Positions 26,987 through 35,745 are shown, numbered from the stretch's first letter. The stretch: 64,000 nucleotides of DNA from Synechocystis sp. PCC 7338 (GCF_018282115.1 NZ_CP054306.1:2589488-2653487), one strand, 5' to 3'. Notes: generated by a model from the sequence alone, not told the origin. Numbers and translations are program-made.

Positions 26987-27556
26987 ATGGACACCGTCAG
27001 TACTGTTAGATTGCTACTAGTCCAGTGTGAGGTGGAGCGTTTGCTAAACATTAATTTTCCCCACAGGCAATCCCATTGGCAAAAAGTGAGTTTTTCCTCG
27101 ACCCTCTATCTTTATCCCATCCTTGATCTATTGCTCAATTCTGTACCCAAGCCTCTGCACAACGAGGTCAGGCTGGGGTTACAGGAAGCTTTGGTCAATG
27201 CCGCCACCCATGGCAATGCCCTCAACCCAAGCAAGTCCATCACAGTGGAATACCGCCAATCCGCCCAGGGTTATTGTTGGATTATCACTGATCAGGGTAT
27301 GGGGTTTGACCGCCCCTGTCCTTGCTCCCAGGTAGTGCTTGATTGTCCCAATTGTGTGAGCCCCTGGTTTCCCCCCGATGAGTCGGAGAATGGCCGGGGG
27401 CTAGGTATTTTGATGCAAATTTTTGATCAAGTTCATTGGAATGAAGATGGCACCCGTTTGCGCCTGAGCAAGAAAATTAAACGGCGGCCCCAGGGAACCA
27501 GTCAAAATGTAATTAAACGCTTTTTCAGCGAAAGCTACCGTTTTTTGAGTTTGTAG
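26987..27556 (+). CDS. pmgA: PmgA, RsbW-like histidine-kinase-type ATPase domain protein
   Basis: The 189-residue protein is essentially one GHKL ATPase domain: N-box EALVNAATHGN (Asn and Glu ligands), G1-box DQGMGFD, and a G2-like ENGRGLGILMQIFD. There is no transmitter or receiver domain, so it resembles anti-sigma factor kinases (RsbW/RsbT). The context (RlmD-like gene upstream, lipase 6 bases downstream) and type match pmgA of Synechocystis, known from genetics to be required for photomixotrophic growth and for photosystem stoichiometry control in high light. A cysteine-rich insert (CPCSQVVLDCPNCVSPW) between G1 and G2 is unusual for RsbW and might bind a metal or sense redox. Confidence 0.78.
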   Translation: MDTVSTVRLLLVQCEVERLLNINFPHRQSHWQKVSFSSTLYLYPILDLLLNSVPKPLHNEVRLGLQEALVNAATHGNALNPSKSITVEYRQSAQGYCWIITDQGMGFDRPCPCSQVVLDCPNCVSPWFPPDESENGRGLGILMQIFDQVHWNEDGTRLRLSKKIKRRPQGTSQNVIKRFFSESYRFLSL

Positions 27557-27562
27557 AACGTA

Positions 27563-28171
27563 GTGGTGACAGAAGTTCCAGACCGTCATCCTGTTGTTTT
27601 GATCCATGGCATTTACGACACTAGGGCCAAGTTTGCCACGATGGTGGACTTTTTGACCCAGGGGGGCTGGTCGGTTCATTGTTTAGATTTAGAACCCAAC
27701 GATGGCAGTGCTTCCCTTGTAGTGTTGGCGACCCAAGTAAAGCAATATATTGATCAAAAATTTGCGCCCCAGCAACCAGTGGATTTAATTGGCTTTAGCA
27801 TGGGGGGATTAGTAACCCGTTATTATTTACAACGTCTTGGGGGCGTGGAACGGGTCAAGCGATACATTACCATTTCTGCCCCCAACCAAGGTACTCTCCT
27901 GGGCTATAGTTTGCCCTACCAAGGAGTGAGGGAAATGGCCTGGCAGAGTGATTTTTTGCAGGATTTAAACCGAGATTGTTGCCAGTTACTGGCGGAGCTC
28001 CAGGTGACGGTGATTTGGACTCCCTTCGACCTGATGATTCTGCCCCCCAGCAGTTCCCATTTAGAAATTGGCCGAGAAATTATTTTGCCCGTGCTAGTCC
28101 ATGCCTGGATGGTGTCGGATGCCCGTTGTTTAGCAGAGGTGGCTATGGCTTTGGCTAAACCTTTGGCCTGA
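27563..28171 (+). CDS. lipA: Alpha/beta-hydrolase, lipase-like
   Basis: Starts with GTG six bases after the pmgA stop and is probably translationally coupled. The 202 residues carry PVVLIHGIYDT (oxyanion loop) and the nucleophile elbow IGFSMGG (Ser about 88), followed by ITISAPNQGTLLGY, typical of the triacylglycerol lipase/PGAP1-like group. Candidate acid is Asp in IWTPFDLMILP and candidate His in VLVHAWMVSD. There is no signal peptide, so it is cytoplasmic or peripheral. By recall it corresponds to the Synechocystis lipase Sll1969, implicated in membrane lipid turnover and free fatty acid release. Confidence 0.82.
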   Translation: MVTEVPDRHPVVLIHGIYDTRAKFATMVDFLTQGGWSVHCLDLEPNDGSASLVVLATQVKQYIDQKFAPQQPVDLIGFSMGGLVTRYYLQRLGGVERVKRYITISAPNQGTLLGYSLPYQGVREMAWQSDFLQDLNRDCCQLLAELQVTVIWTPFDLMILPPSSSHLEIGREIILPVLVHAWMVSDARCLAEVAMALAKPLA

Positions 28172-28204
28172 GTGGGGCAGAAATTGGAATTTCCCCTACC
28201 TTTC

Positions 28205-28528
28205 TTACTCGTACAAACATTCTTCCCCTACTTCCGCCAATTGTCTGGCGATCACCTTATTGGTTTCGGACTGTTGCACAAGCTTGGTAAATTCTGCCAA
28301 GGAATACCTTTGTTTGAATTTATTAATTGTGCAATTGCACATTTCCTGGGCTGCCGCCCCCTTGATACCGGCCTGTTCGACCCGACGGAGGCATTGCTGA
28401 CGGTAATTTTCAAAACTATTTTGTCCCTGGGCTTCCACTGGAACGGCGATCGCCAAGGAAGTAAATAGGCCAAACAGAGCAGTTAAGCCAAAAGGGGCGG
28501 CATAACCACGGATAAGTAACTTGGACAT
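28205..28528 (-). CDS. Small secreted cysteine-containing protein, function unknown
   Basis: Placed at ATG 28528 (MSKLLIRGYAAPFG) because the hydrophobic signal peptide begins there; an ATG at 28546 is also possible and neither has a strong ribosome binding site. The 107-residue product has a signal peptide (cleavage near VEA-QG) and a helical mature part with four cysteines (QQCLRRV, EMCNC, EECLYE), spaced as in small periplasmic helical-hairpin proteins that form disulphides. It converges with the lipase gene. I do not recognise the family. Confidence 0.65.
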   Translation of the reverse strand: MSKLLIRGYAAPFGLTALFGLFTSLAIAVPVEAQGQNSFENYRQQCLRRVEQAGIKGAAAQEMCNCTINKFKQRYSLAEFTKLVQQSETNKVIARQLAEVGEECLYE

Positions 28529-28710
28529 TTTGGTAGACACTTCCATTGATCAACAGAAAACTTCTTTCCCATTACCTATAAAAAACGATAAATCGGAGGA
28601 AAAACATTTCCATAAGCCACAAATCGTCCCTGTACACCTTCCATGGTAACCAGCGGAAACTTGTGCATCGACTGGGCCTCAATGCTCTTGGGGAAGTCCA
28701 TCTCCAGCCC

Positions 28711-29631
28711 CTAACTGGCCCTCAACACCGGATAGTGGTCATGACGACTAAATTGGGTCATATCACTGAAATAACGCAGTTCAATGCTATGAATATCAAG
28801 AATTTGTGGGTCACGGCCAATCCAGCGGTCATTAACGGCGGCCAACTGTTCACCGACTCCGATCGGGTCTGCTAACTTTTCGATCGCCTGGTCGAAGTAA
28901 CCAAGGGTGATGTGGGCGGTATAACGGTACTGTTGCTCAATACCCAAACCGATCAGGGTGGGGTTTTGGAAAATAGCCCGTCGTACTTTAATCATCGGCT
29001 CATAATCCGCCTCCCGTTGGGGCACCAAAACCACCCCTAGGGAACGGGGCAATACCAACAATCCCAGCACCTGCCAATGACAGCCAGTGTATTGCCCTGA
29101 CTGATGTTGATGATCGGCAAAGGAATGTTGTAAGCAGCTACAGAGTTGTTGTTCAAAATCTGGGTTATGACGACGTAGGGCCTGGTAAGGCCCGTCCCAA
29201 ATTAAATCCGCCACCGTGAGATGCAAACTAGCCGGGGGCACCACCACCAAACTCTCCTGCAAAATTTCTCCCACCTGGCCCTGCACAGTGGTCAGATGGC
29301 CATAAAAGCCTTGATTGATTTGATCATCAGCGGCGATCGGCGTTACCACACTGAACCCAGGAAAAGGTACCGGCCGTCCCTGGTCAAACTTAGGAGAGCC
29401 CTGGGCATTGATCAATTGTTGCTCGTAGGCGATCGCCAAGGTTTGGGGCGCCACCCGATTAATATAGCCTTGGTAAGTATCGTCCACACTCGCCTCCCTG
29501 ACACAGATTGAAAAAGTTCCTATGGCAAGTTTACTGGCTGGGTGGAATCTCTGGACATTTAGTGTCGATCTTTCCAGGTTTTCAGCAGTTAAGCAGGGAT
29601 CAAAAAACATATTCCAGGGGCCAAAATCCAT
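28711..29631 (-). CDS. 2H-phosphoesterase-like protein (possibly DUF1868-type)
   Basis: Two His-x-Thr-x motifs, LHLTVADLI and AHITLGYF, about 120 residues apart, mark the 2H phosphoesterase superfamily (2',5'-RNA ligase, cyclic phosphodiesterases). The frame extends to 29820, but that part overlaps the glycosyltransferase start on the other strand. ATG 29631 has AAGGAT ten bases upstream and gives 306 residues; homology-like sequence seems to begin only around GYINRVAP, so the true start could be further in. A role in 2',3'-cyclic phosphate or nucleotide metabolism is possible but unproven. Confidence 0.65.
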   Translation of the reverse strand: MDFGPWNMFFDPCLTAENLERSTLNVQRFHPASKLAIGTFSICVREASVDDTYQGYINRVAPQTLAIAYEQQLINAQGSPKFDQGRPVPFPGFSVVTPIAADDQINQGFYGHLTTVQGQVGEILQESLVVVPPASLHLTVADLIWDGPYQALRRHNPDFEQQLCSCLQHSFADHQHQSGQYTGCHWQVLGLLVLPRSLGVVLVPQREADYEPMIKVRRAIFQNPTLIGLGIEQQYRYTAHITLGYFDQAIEKLADPIGVGEQLAAVNDRWIGRDPQILDIHSIELRYFSDMTQFSRHDHYPVLRAS

Positions 29632-29767
29632 GATGTCATTATCCTTAGGGGAAAATTCGGCAGTATGACCACGCCAACATTGCGCATAATGTTTTAGAGT
29701 GCCCACGACACCAATGGCCCCGATCGCCGTCTTTCCCTCCATGCACTCACAAAAATTGGTCACTGCC

Positions 29768-30955
29768 ATGAAAATCCTGGTGCTAGCTTGGGAATTCCCC
29801 CCCCGCATTGTCGGTGGCATTGCTCGCCATGTGGCAGAACTCTATCCGGAATTGGTTCAGCAGGGCTATGAAATCCACCTAATCACCGTGGCTACAGAGG
29901 AAAGCTTACCCCAGGAAACGGTGGATGGCATTCACGTCTATCGAGTGCCAGTGCCCCCCAGCAATGACTTTTTCCATTGGGTGGATAACATGAATCAGGC
30001 CATGGAACACCAAGGCCAGGAACTACTCCGGCAAAAAGAAAAATTTGACGTCATCCACGCCCATGATTGGTTGGTGGGGGACGCGGCCATCGACCTCAAG
30101 CACTATGGCAAAATTCCCCTGGTGGTAACTATCCACGCCACCGAATACGGGCGCTATAACGGCCTGTACAACGACACCCAACGCTACATTGCCGGCAAAG
30201 AAGGAATCCTTATCTATAACGGTTGGCGGGTCATCGTTTGTAGTAACTACATGCGCCACGAGTTAGAAAGGGCCTTTGGCACTCCCTGGGACAAAATTGA
30301 CGTAATTTATAATGGTATCCGCCCGGAAAAAAAGCACCGCCGCCCAAACTTTGATTACCCAAACTTTCGCCGTAAATTTGCCAGAGACGGGGAAAAAATT
30401 GTTTACTACGTCGGCCGCATGACCTACGAAAAAGGCATTTCCGTCCTGTTAACTGCCGCCCCCCAAGTCCTAGAATCCTTGGACAATCAAGTAAAATTCG
30501 TCATCATCGGTGGGGGAAATACCGATCGCCTCAAGCAATTAGCCTGGAACCTAGGCATTTGGGAACATTGCTTTTTCACTGGCTTCATGTCCGACGAAGA
30601 TTTAGATAAATTCCAAACCATTGCCGACTGTGCCGTTTTTCCCAGTTTGTACGAGCCCTTTGGCATTGTGGCCCTGGAAAGCTTTGCCGCCCGGGTGCCA
30701 GTGGTAGTATCTAATACCGGTGGGTTGGCGGAGGTAGTGCGTCACCATAGCACCGGCATAGTCACCCAAACCAACAACCCCGACTCCCTCGCCCAGGGCA
30801 TTCTGGAAATTCTCTCCAATCCTTCCCTAGCCAAACAATTAGTGGAAGCGGCCTATGAGGATTTGGGTGTACGATTCAATTGGTCCAAGCTGGCCGAAGA
30901 AACAGCCGCCATTTACGAACGGGTGGTACAGGAAAGGCAAACAGTTAATTGGTAA
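29768..30955 (+). CDS. GT4-family glycosyltransferase
   Basis: ATG 29768 (MKILVLAWEFPPRIVGGIARH) is the natural start: the GT-B Rossmann strand and glycine loop begin immediately; upstream in-frame sequence is discarded. The 395 residues carry the acceptor domain (VIHAHDWLVGDAAIDLK, like starch synthase acceptor loops) and donor domain (YVGRMTYEKGISVLL; SLYEPFGIVALESFAARVPVVVSNTGGLAEVV) with the retaining E-x7-E pattern. Its N-terminal motifs resemble glycogen synthase, but it is shorter, so it is probably a hexosyltransferase with another acceptor. By recall it is the hexosyltransferase Sll1971. Confidence 0.85.
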   Translation: MKILVLAWEFPPRIVGGIARHVAELYPELVQQGYEIHLITVATEESLPQETVDGIHVYRVPVPPSNDFFHWVDNMNQAMEHQGQELLRQKEKFDVIHAHDWLVGDAAIDLKHYGKIPLVVTIHATEYGRYNGLYNDTQRYIAGKEGILIYNGWRVIVCSNYMRHELERAFGTPWDKIDVIYNGIRPEKKHRRPNFDYPNFRRKFARDGEKIVYYVGRMTYEKGISVLLTAAPQVLESLDNQVKFVIIGGGNTDRLKQLAWNLGIWEHCFFTGFMSDEDLDKFQTIADCAVFPSLYEPFGIVALESFAARVPVVVSNTGGLAEVVRHHSTGIVTQTNNPDSLAQGILEILSNPSLAKQLVEAAYEDLGVRFNWSKLAEETAAIYERVVQERQTVNW

Positions 30956-30966
30956 GCACCAAATCC

Positions 30967-32358
30967 CTAAATTCCCAGTAGAGAGCGGGCAATGAGTAGG
31001 TAAATAGCTACTCCCAACACATCCACCGCCGTAGTAATAAAGGGCGCTGACATCAAAGCCGGATCCAACTTCATGGACTTGAATAGAAAGGGCAAACCTC
31101 CCCCCGCAAAGGCCGCCAGCAGAGAGATAATAAATAAACTGCTGCCCACCGTAATGGCCACCAACCAATCCCCCTGGAGGAAATAGGCCCACACCGTCAC
31201 CACAATACCCAGCATCAAGCCCAGTAAAGCACCGGCCCCCCCTTCCCTGGCAATTACCGGCAAAACTTGGGTTAATCTAACATCCTCCGTATTTAATCCC
31301 CGGATGACCACCGTGGAAGATTGGGCCCCCACATTGCCCCCCGCATCAATCAGCAAGGGAATAAAAGCCGCCAACGCAATGGTTTTTTGCAATACATCCT
31401 CTTGGGAGTGGATCACCTGACTAGTGAGGGTATTGGTAATTAAAAGAATAAATAGCCACACCACCCGCTTACGGGCCACAGTCATCAAACTGCTTTTAAA
31501 ATAGTCATCCCCCTGGGATTGTACCCCCCCAGCGGTATAGATATCTTCCGTTGCTTCCTCCTCCAAAATATCAATTACATCGTCCACAGTGACAATGCCC
31601 ACTAGTCTTTGTTCCGAGTCCACCACGGGCACCGCAAGAAAATCGTAGTGCTGGATGGTGCGGGCCACCTCCTCTTGGTCTGTGTTGGTATGGACGGAAA
31701 CCACATCGGGGAGCATAATTTGCCCAATGTACTCTTCCGGCTTGGCCATAACCAAATTACGGAGGGAAAGGGTGCCCGTAAGACGACGGGATTCGTCGGT
31801 GACATAGAGAATGTAAATAGTTTCAAAGCTGGTGGCAATGTGGCGGATGCGGTCTAGGGCTTGGCTGGCGGTGTAATCTTCCTTGAGGGAAACATATTCC
31901 GTGGTCATGATCCGACCAGCGGTTTCCGGTTTATAGCCCAACAGTAAGGAGGTGGCTTTGCGTTCCTCGTTGCTCAGATGTTTAAACAGTTGTCGCACTA
32001 CTTTGGCCGGAAGTTCGTCCAATAATCTCACCCGGTCGTCGGGGGACATTTGGTTAAAAATTTCCAGTACGTCAGGATGCTTAAAGTCCTCCAGGAGGGA
32101 TTCCTGCACCGGCGGGGCTAAATGTTCATAAACATCGATCGCCTCATTTTTTGAGAGTAAGCGAAAAGCAAGCACCTGGAGGCGACTGGGGAGAGATTCG
32201 ATCACATCGGCAATATCCGCCGGCTGCACAGGGGTAAGAATGGTTTTAGCCGCATCGAATTGGGCAGTTTCGAGGAGAGTTTCAATCTGGGCCCGCACTA
32301 ATCCTTGCAATTCTTCTCGGTCAGGATTGAGTCGAACAGTCGTAGTAACCTCTGTCAT
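30967..32358 (-). CDS. mgtE: Magnesium transporter MgtE
   Basis: Mg2+ channel/transporter of the plasma membrane. ATG 32358 (MTEVTTTVRLNPDREE) with GGGAG five bases upstream is chosen; 463 residues. Order: MgtE N-domain of superhelical repeats (about 25-145; LPAKVVRQLFKHLSNEER), two CBS domains (about 150-275; MTTEYVSLKEDYTASQALDRI and DVVSVHTNTDQEEVARTIQHYDFLAVPVVD), plug helix, then five transmembrane helices with the conserved PLLIDAGGNVGAQSS selectivity region. The Mg2+-sensing acidic residues of the N-CBS domains are abundant. It is encoded convergently with the GT4 gene. Confidence 0.95.
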   Translation of the reverse strand: MTEVTTTVRLNPDREELQGLVRAQIETLLETAQFDAAKTILTPVQPADIADVIESLPSRLQVLAFRLLSKNEAIDVYEHLAPPVQESLLEDFKHPDVLEIFNQMSPDDRVRLLDELPAKVVRQLFKHLSNEERKATSLLLGYKPETAGRIMTTEYVSLKEDYTASQALDRIRHIATSFETIYILYVTDESRRLTGTLSLRNLVMAKPEEYIGQIMLPDVVSVHTNTDQEEVARTIQHYDFLAVPVVDSEQRLVGIVTVDDVIDILEEEATEDIYTAGGVQSQGDDYFKSSLMTVARKRVVWLFILLITNTLTSQVIHSQEDVLQKTIALAAFIPLLIDAGGNVGAQSSTVVIRGLNTEDVRLTQVLPVIAREGGAGALLGLMLGIVVTVWAYFLQGDWLVAITVGSSLFIISLLAAFAGGGLPFLFKSMKLDPALMSAPFITTAVDVLGVAIYLLIARSLLGI

Positions 32359-32388
32359 GGCAACTCCCGGGGCGAAACGACACCCCCT

Positions 32389-32416
32389 AATATACGGTAT
32401 CCCTATGCTGTTCCAA
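32389..32416 (-). promoter_or_regulatory. Candidate promoter of mgtE
   Basis: The minus strand reads TTGGAA (complement of 32411-32416), 16 bases, then TATATT (complement of 32389-32394), a fair match to the sigma-70 consensus. It would give a leader of about 25 bases. This leaves no room for a long Mg2+ riboswitch in the mgtE leader, if this is the only promoter. Confidence 0.4.
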
Positions 32417-32709
32417 CCATTTTGGAGCGGGAAAAAATTGCCGGTCAATGGTTAAGATTGGCTGAAAACTGATGGATCTCTGTCCGAAAAAATTGTGTTA
32501 GGCTGTTCCCATGGGCTAAAGATAAATTTCCCAGGCCCCCTCATACATTCTGAGCCTTGGCCAAATACAGTTTGACCCGGAATCACTGCCTAGGGTTTTT
32601 ACCCCAGCGCTGTGGCTAGCACCTTAGACTCTGACTTGATTGAACAGATTTGGTTTTGCTTATTCCGTCGGGGTTCAGTTAGACATCATCACAGGAGTCG
32701 TCCTTGGTA
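32417..32709. other. Intergenic region between mgtE and the small ORF
   Basis: Nothing recognisable as a gene or RNA was found in the divergent gap of about 350 bases beyond the candidate mgtE promoter. A TTGACC at about 32570 and AT-rich blocks near 32640-32665 could belong to a plus-strand promoter for the small ORF and aroQ, but no convincing -35/-10 pair was seen. Confidence 0.3.
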
Positions 32710-32847
32710 ATGGACTATTTAGAAAGACTGCTCGATAAACTTAGAGAACTGGCCCAGAAGTTGATCGAAGGCTTGCTTGGCCCCCAGGGGGAACCGGAGC
32801 CGGAACTAATTCCCATTCCCGTCAATGATCGCCGTTCCCGTCGTTAG
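32710..32847 (+). CDS. Small ORF of 45 residues upstream of aroQ
   Basis: ATG 32710 to TAG 32847. The product begins MDYLERLLDKLRELAQKLIE, a strongly amphipathic leucine/charged helix, then GLLGPQGEPEPELIPIPV and the basic C-terminus NDRRSRR. AGGAG lies 12 bases before the start, a rather long spacing. Codon use resembles the neighbours and the reading frame ends 24 bases before the aroQ ATG, so it could be cotranscribed with aroQ. The family is unknown to me. The helix-proline-basic layout suggests a small membrane-peripheral or protein-binding peptide, which is inference. Confidence 0.55.
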   Translation: MDYLERLLDKLRELAQKLIEGLLGPQGEPEPELIPIPVNDRRSRR

Positions 32848-32871
32848 GGGGAAGTTAACTGGCTAGTTAAT

Positions 32872-33330
32872 ATGTCAACTGTGTGGAAAGTATTGGTGCT
32901 CCATGGCCCCAATTTGAGTTTATTGGGCCAGCGAGAACCAGGTATCTACGGCACCCTAACCCTAGGGGAAATTAACGATTGCCTCCGGGAAGATGGGGCA
33001 AGTTTAGGGGTAGAGGTGAGCACCTTTCAGTCCAACGGGGAAGGAGAATTAGTTAGTGCCATCCATAATGCCCTGGGTAATTACCACGGCATCGTCTTTA
33101 ATGCGGCGGCCTATACCCACACCAGCATTGCTCTACGGGATGCGTTGGTGGCTGTGCAACTCCCCTGTGTGGAAGTGCATCTGAGTAATATTCATCAGCG
33201 GGAATCATTTCGGCATATTTCCCACATTGCCCCGGTGGCGATCGGGCAAATTTGCGGCTTTGGGCTAAATAGTTATCGTTTGGGATTGAGGGCTTTGGTG
33301 GATTATCTTAACGATCAGGCTGATAGTTAA
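32872..33330 (+). CDS. aroQ: 3-dehydroquinate dehydratase, type II
   Basis: Third step of the shikimate pathway (3-dehydroquinate to 3-dehydroshikimate). The 152-residue size is typical of the dodecameric type II enzyme. The hallmarks are complete: VLHGPNLSLLGQREPGIYG (Asn and the flexible loop with Arg and catalytic Tyr), FQSNGEGELVSAIH, FNAAAYTHTSIALRDAL and VEVHLSNIHQRESFRHIS with the catalytic His. The GTTAGGGGGAAG upstream supplies a ribosome binding site about 20 bases before the ATG, rather far; translation may be coupled to the small ORF upstream. Confidence 0.95.
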   Translation: MSTVWKVLVLHGPNLSLLGQREPGIYGTLTLGEINDCLREDGASLGVEVSTFQSNGEGELVSAIHNALGNYHGIVFNAAAYTHTSIALRDALVAVQLPCVEVHLSNIHQRESFRHISHIAPVAIGQICGFGLNSYRLGLRALVDYLNDQADS

Positions 33331-33427
33331 AGCCAGTTTTAGTGCCTAAGATCTAATGACTCAAGCTCCGGCAGATTTAGTAAGTTTTTGTTCACGGAAT
33401 GGTCGGCCAGGGATAACGAATACGCTC

Positions 33428-34096
33428 TTAAGATATTTGGTCTTTGACTTCAAAATTCGGACGAATACTCAAATAGGTCAAAGCGCCAAACAAGGGCACC
33501 ATGGCCATCAGAGCGATAGGTAAAGAACGAGTTCCTTGCTCGCGGTGCAAATACTGGGCTAATAGCAGCGGAAAAGCCAAGGTCAAACAGAGAAAATCAC
33601 TGCTCATCACGGCAATGAATTGGTTTGTTGGCAGTTGTTGCCAATAATCGCCCCAATTCCCCAGAAGCACTGCCCCGCCAACACAGGCGATCGCCAACAG
33701 GAATAAAATTCGCCCCAACCAGGGAGACTGCCAGAATTTATTCACTTTTGATGGTTCCGAGTTCGATGCCGGAGAATCGGTTTGTGCCGTGGGCGGCCAG
33801 AAAACCAAATAGGGCAGTAGGGCAAAAGCCCCAAAAAAAAATGACCCCACCACAAAGGGCCAAGCCGGAAACTTTCTCCCCTGGCGATCGCCGATTAACA
33901 TGCCGGCATAGGCCATGGGCCAGATTCCCATCAGATTAAACAGAGCAATGATAACTGGATTAATGTTCTGCCACTGACCAAGGGAAAGGGCTTTGATTAG
34001 AGCCAAGGTTTTGGGATCACTGGGGGGAGCAAAACCAAAGGCAAAAATTACCAGTGCCAACCATAGGCTAGCCAATACCAAACGGTTTAAAACCAC
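33428..34096 (-). CDS. Multi-pass membrane protein of unknown function
   Basis: The 222-residue protein has about six hydrophobic segments (about 5-25, 45-68, 80-102, 128-148, 160-182, 192-212) with a charged loop near 108-124. The pattern resembles cyanobacterial and plant DUF2499/DUF3593-like membrane proteins (NLMGIWPMAYAGMLIGDRQGRKFPAWPFVVGSFFFGAFALLPYLV), though I cannot name the family with certainty. It follows lsiR on the same strand with a 71-base gap and may be read through from it. Confidence 0.65.
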   Translation of the reverse strand: MVLNRLVLASLWLALVIFAFGFAPPSDPKTLALIKALSLGQWQNINPVIIALFNLMGIWPMAYAGMLIGDRQGRKFPAWPFVVGSFFFGAFALLPYLVFWPPTAQTDSPASNSEPSKVNKFWQSPWLGRILFLLAIACVGGAVLLGNWGDYWQQLPTNQFIAVMSSDFLCLTLAFPLLLAQYLHREQGTRSLPIALMAMVPLFGALTYLSIRPNFEVKDQIS

Positions 34097-34167
34097 AGCA
34101 ATAAACCCTAGACAAGTTTGAACTCACTCCATGGTAGGAAAATTTATCACAAACTGAGAAATTTTCC

Positions 34168-35286
34168 CTAGGGGCAAAGAGCCGGAGAAGAATCCAAATA
34201 GTCTTTCCTAACCTGCCGCAACTCTTGGGATAAAAACCGTTTATTGATTTGTCCAGAAGCCTTAGCTAAACGCCCTTGGATTTGCTCCATTACCCCATCA
34301 TTTTGATTGAGTAAAATAATAGGAGTTTCCCTCACCGCAGAAGATTTTCGCAGCAAACGGCAGAGTTCATAGCCACTGATCTCAGGCATATCGGCATCAA
34401 TGAGAATTAACTGGGGATTATGGCTAATGGCGGCTGCTAAAGCATGGCAGGGGTCGTCAATGCAAACCACTTTAAAACCTCGCTGACCCAGGGTTTCTCG
34501 CACAACCTGCTGTACAGAGGGACGATTGTTAACGGAAATTACCACCGGTAGATTGGAATCTTCGACTGAAATTTCTTGATAGGGCAACATTTTAATCTCC
34601 CCTGACTTGATCCTTGGATAAAATAACAGAGCCAACTCTAAAACACTGCTATTTGTTTTGCGGGCTAGCTCATATAGGCAAGAGAGATTTTTTAACCCCT
34701 CCAACAGATGCTCACACCACTGTTCACTGCGGCGGTAGCTCAAATCCAGCATGGTTTTTACCTCTTGCCAATCTTCCACCAAAGGGCGCTGGAAAGGCGA
34801 ATTGATCTGAGGATATAATTCTCCCCAATATCTGATTTTATGTTCCACAGATTGGGTAGTTTTGGCTAATTCTAAATTAAGGAACAGATCCTTAATGCTA
34901 TCATCCTGATCAAAATAACATTGAGTAACAGGAATAGCCAAAAAATGTACCAGTGCTTCCTGGGAAAACTGAGTTAAAATCGAACGGGTTTGTTGAAAGG
35001 AAATTATCTCTTGTTTCCAAAGGTCACAGATATATTTATAGTCGTCCGTGATTTGGGGGGGCAGACTAATTTTATTTTCATTCAAATAATTCCCCAGAAG
35101 ATACCTAACCCTCTGCATTCCCCCCACGCCACTGTTAGCAAAATTAATTTTCCCTTTGCCAAGATAAACCTGCCAGGTGACCAATTCATCAAGGGGATTT
35201 TGTACCGTTAGTCTCCCGGTGGCCTTTTCCTTGATTAAGGTTTGCAGGAATTCACTAGGAATTTGGCGGGTGATTACGGCGGTCAT
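34168..35286 (-). CDS. lsiR: PATAN-type response regulator LsiR
   Basis: Output regulator of the UirS-UirR pathway controlling phototaxis away from UV-A and responding to ethylene (established for Slr1214 by recall). The 372 residues begin with a PATAN/DUF4388 domain (SEFLQTLIKEKATGRLTVQ) and end with a CheY-like receiver (about 245-365). The receiver has the phosphoacceptor Asp297 (LIDADMP) and Lys349, but the usual acidic pair binding Mg2+ is Asn253-Asn254 (VISVNNRPS) and the switch Thr/Ser position is Asn. Phosphorylation may therefore be weak or absent. It has a 508-base leader containing csiR1. Confidence 0.9.
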   Translation of the reverse strand: MTAVITRQIPSEFLQTLIKEKATGRLTVQNPLDELVTWQVYLGKGKINFANSGVGGMQRVRYLLGNYLNENKISLPPQITDDYKYICDLWKQEIISFQQTRSILTQFSQEALVHFLAIPVTQCYFDQDDSIKDLFLNLELAKTTQSVEHKIRYWGELYPQINSPFQRPLVEDWQEVKTMLDLSYRRSEQWCEHLLEGLKNLSCLYELARKTNSSVLELALLFYPRIKSGEIKMLPYQEISVEDSNLPVVISVNNRPSVQQVVRETLGQRGFKVVCIDDPCHALAAAISHNPQLILIDADMPEISGYELCRLLRKSSAVRETPIILLNQNDGVMEQIQGRLAKASGQINKRFLSQELRQVRKDYLDSSPALCP

Positions 35287-35735
35287 GGGAAACTCCTTTG
35301 CAAGCTTTGGAGGGTAAACAAGGACAGTGTTCAGTCGATACTGTTGCCAGTGGAAGAATCAAGGCCGAGAAGTCCCCCCATTTCAACTGTTACTTTTGGT
35401 TGACATAGGAGGAAATTCTCGATTCCCCAAGCATTGCACCAAATGGTGACCATTAGGACTGACCACAGAAGGATTCAAGGAAAACGACTGGTGTTCGTTG
35501 CTAGTCAAGGTGCTAAAAGCATAGATCTCGCCAAGAACCGGTGTTCAAGGGAAACTTTCGCTATCCAAAACCGAGACCTCAAAATGTAAGTTAGGATTCA
35601 AACCTGCAAGAGCTTGCCTAAAAAATAAGCGGGCAGGATTAGGTCCAATCCTTGGCAAAGTCGGTATCCGAGCCGATGGCATCTGTCGCTGACTGATCAC
35701 CAGCACAAATCTATCCTAGGAGAAACTCCTAGCCC
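35287..35735 (-). ncRNA. csiR1: csiR1 region, non-coding leader of lsiR
   Basis: The 508-base gap between uirR and lsiR contains no credible ORF. In Synechocystis PCC 6803 a carbon-stress-induced RNA, csiR1, is known between these genes and cotranscribed with slr1214; I assign it here by position. The 5' end is probably near the perfect hairpin CTAGGAG-AAA-CTCCTAG (35716-35732). The RNA boundaries cannot be read from sequence, and it may be the 5' part of the lsiR mRNA rather than a separate molecule. Confidence 0.5.
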
Positions 35736-35745
35736 TGTCTTGGTC

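Noticed and set aside
29632..29820. N-terminal extension of the 2H-phosphoesterase-like gene
   Set aside because: It overlaps the start of the glycosyltransferase gene on the other strand and a better start with AAGGAT exists at 29631.
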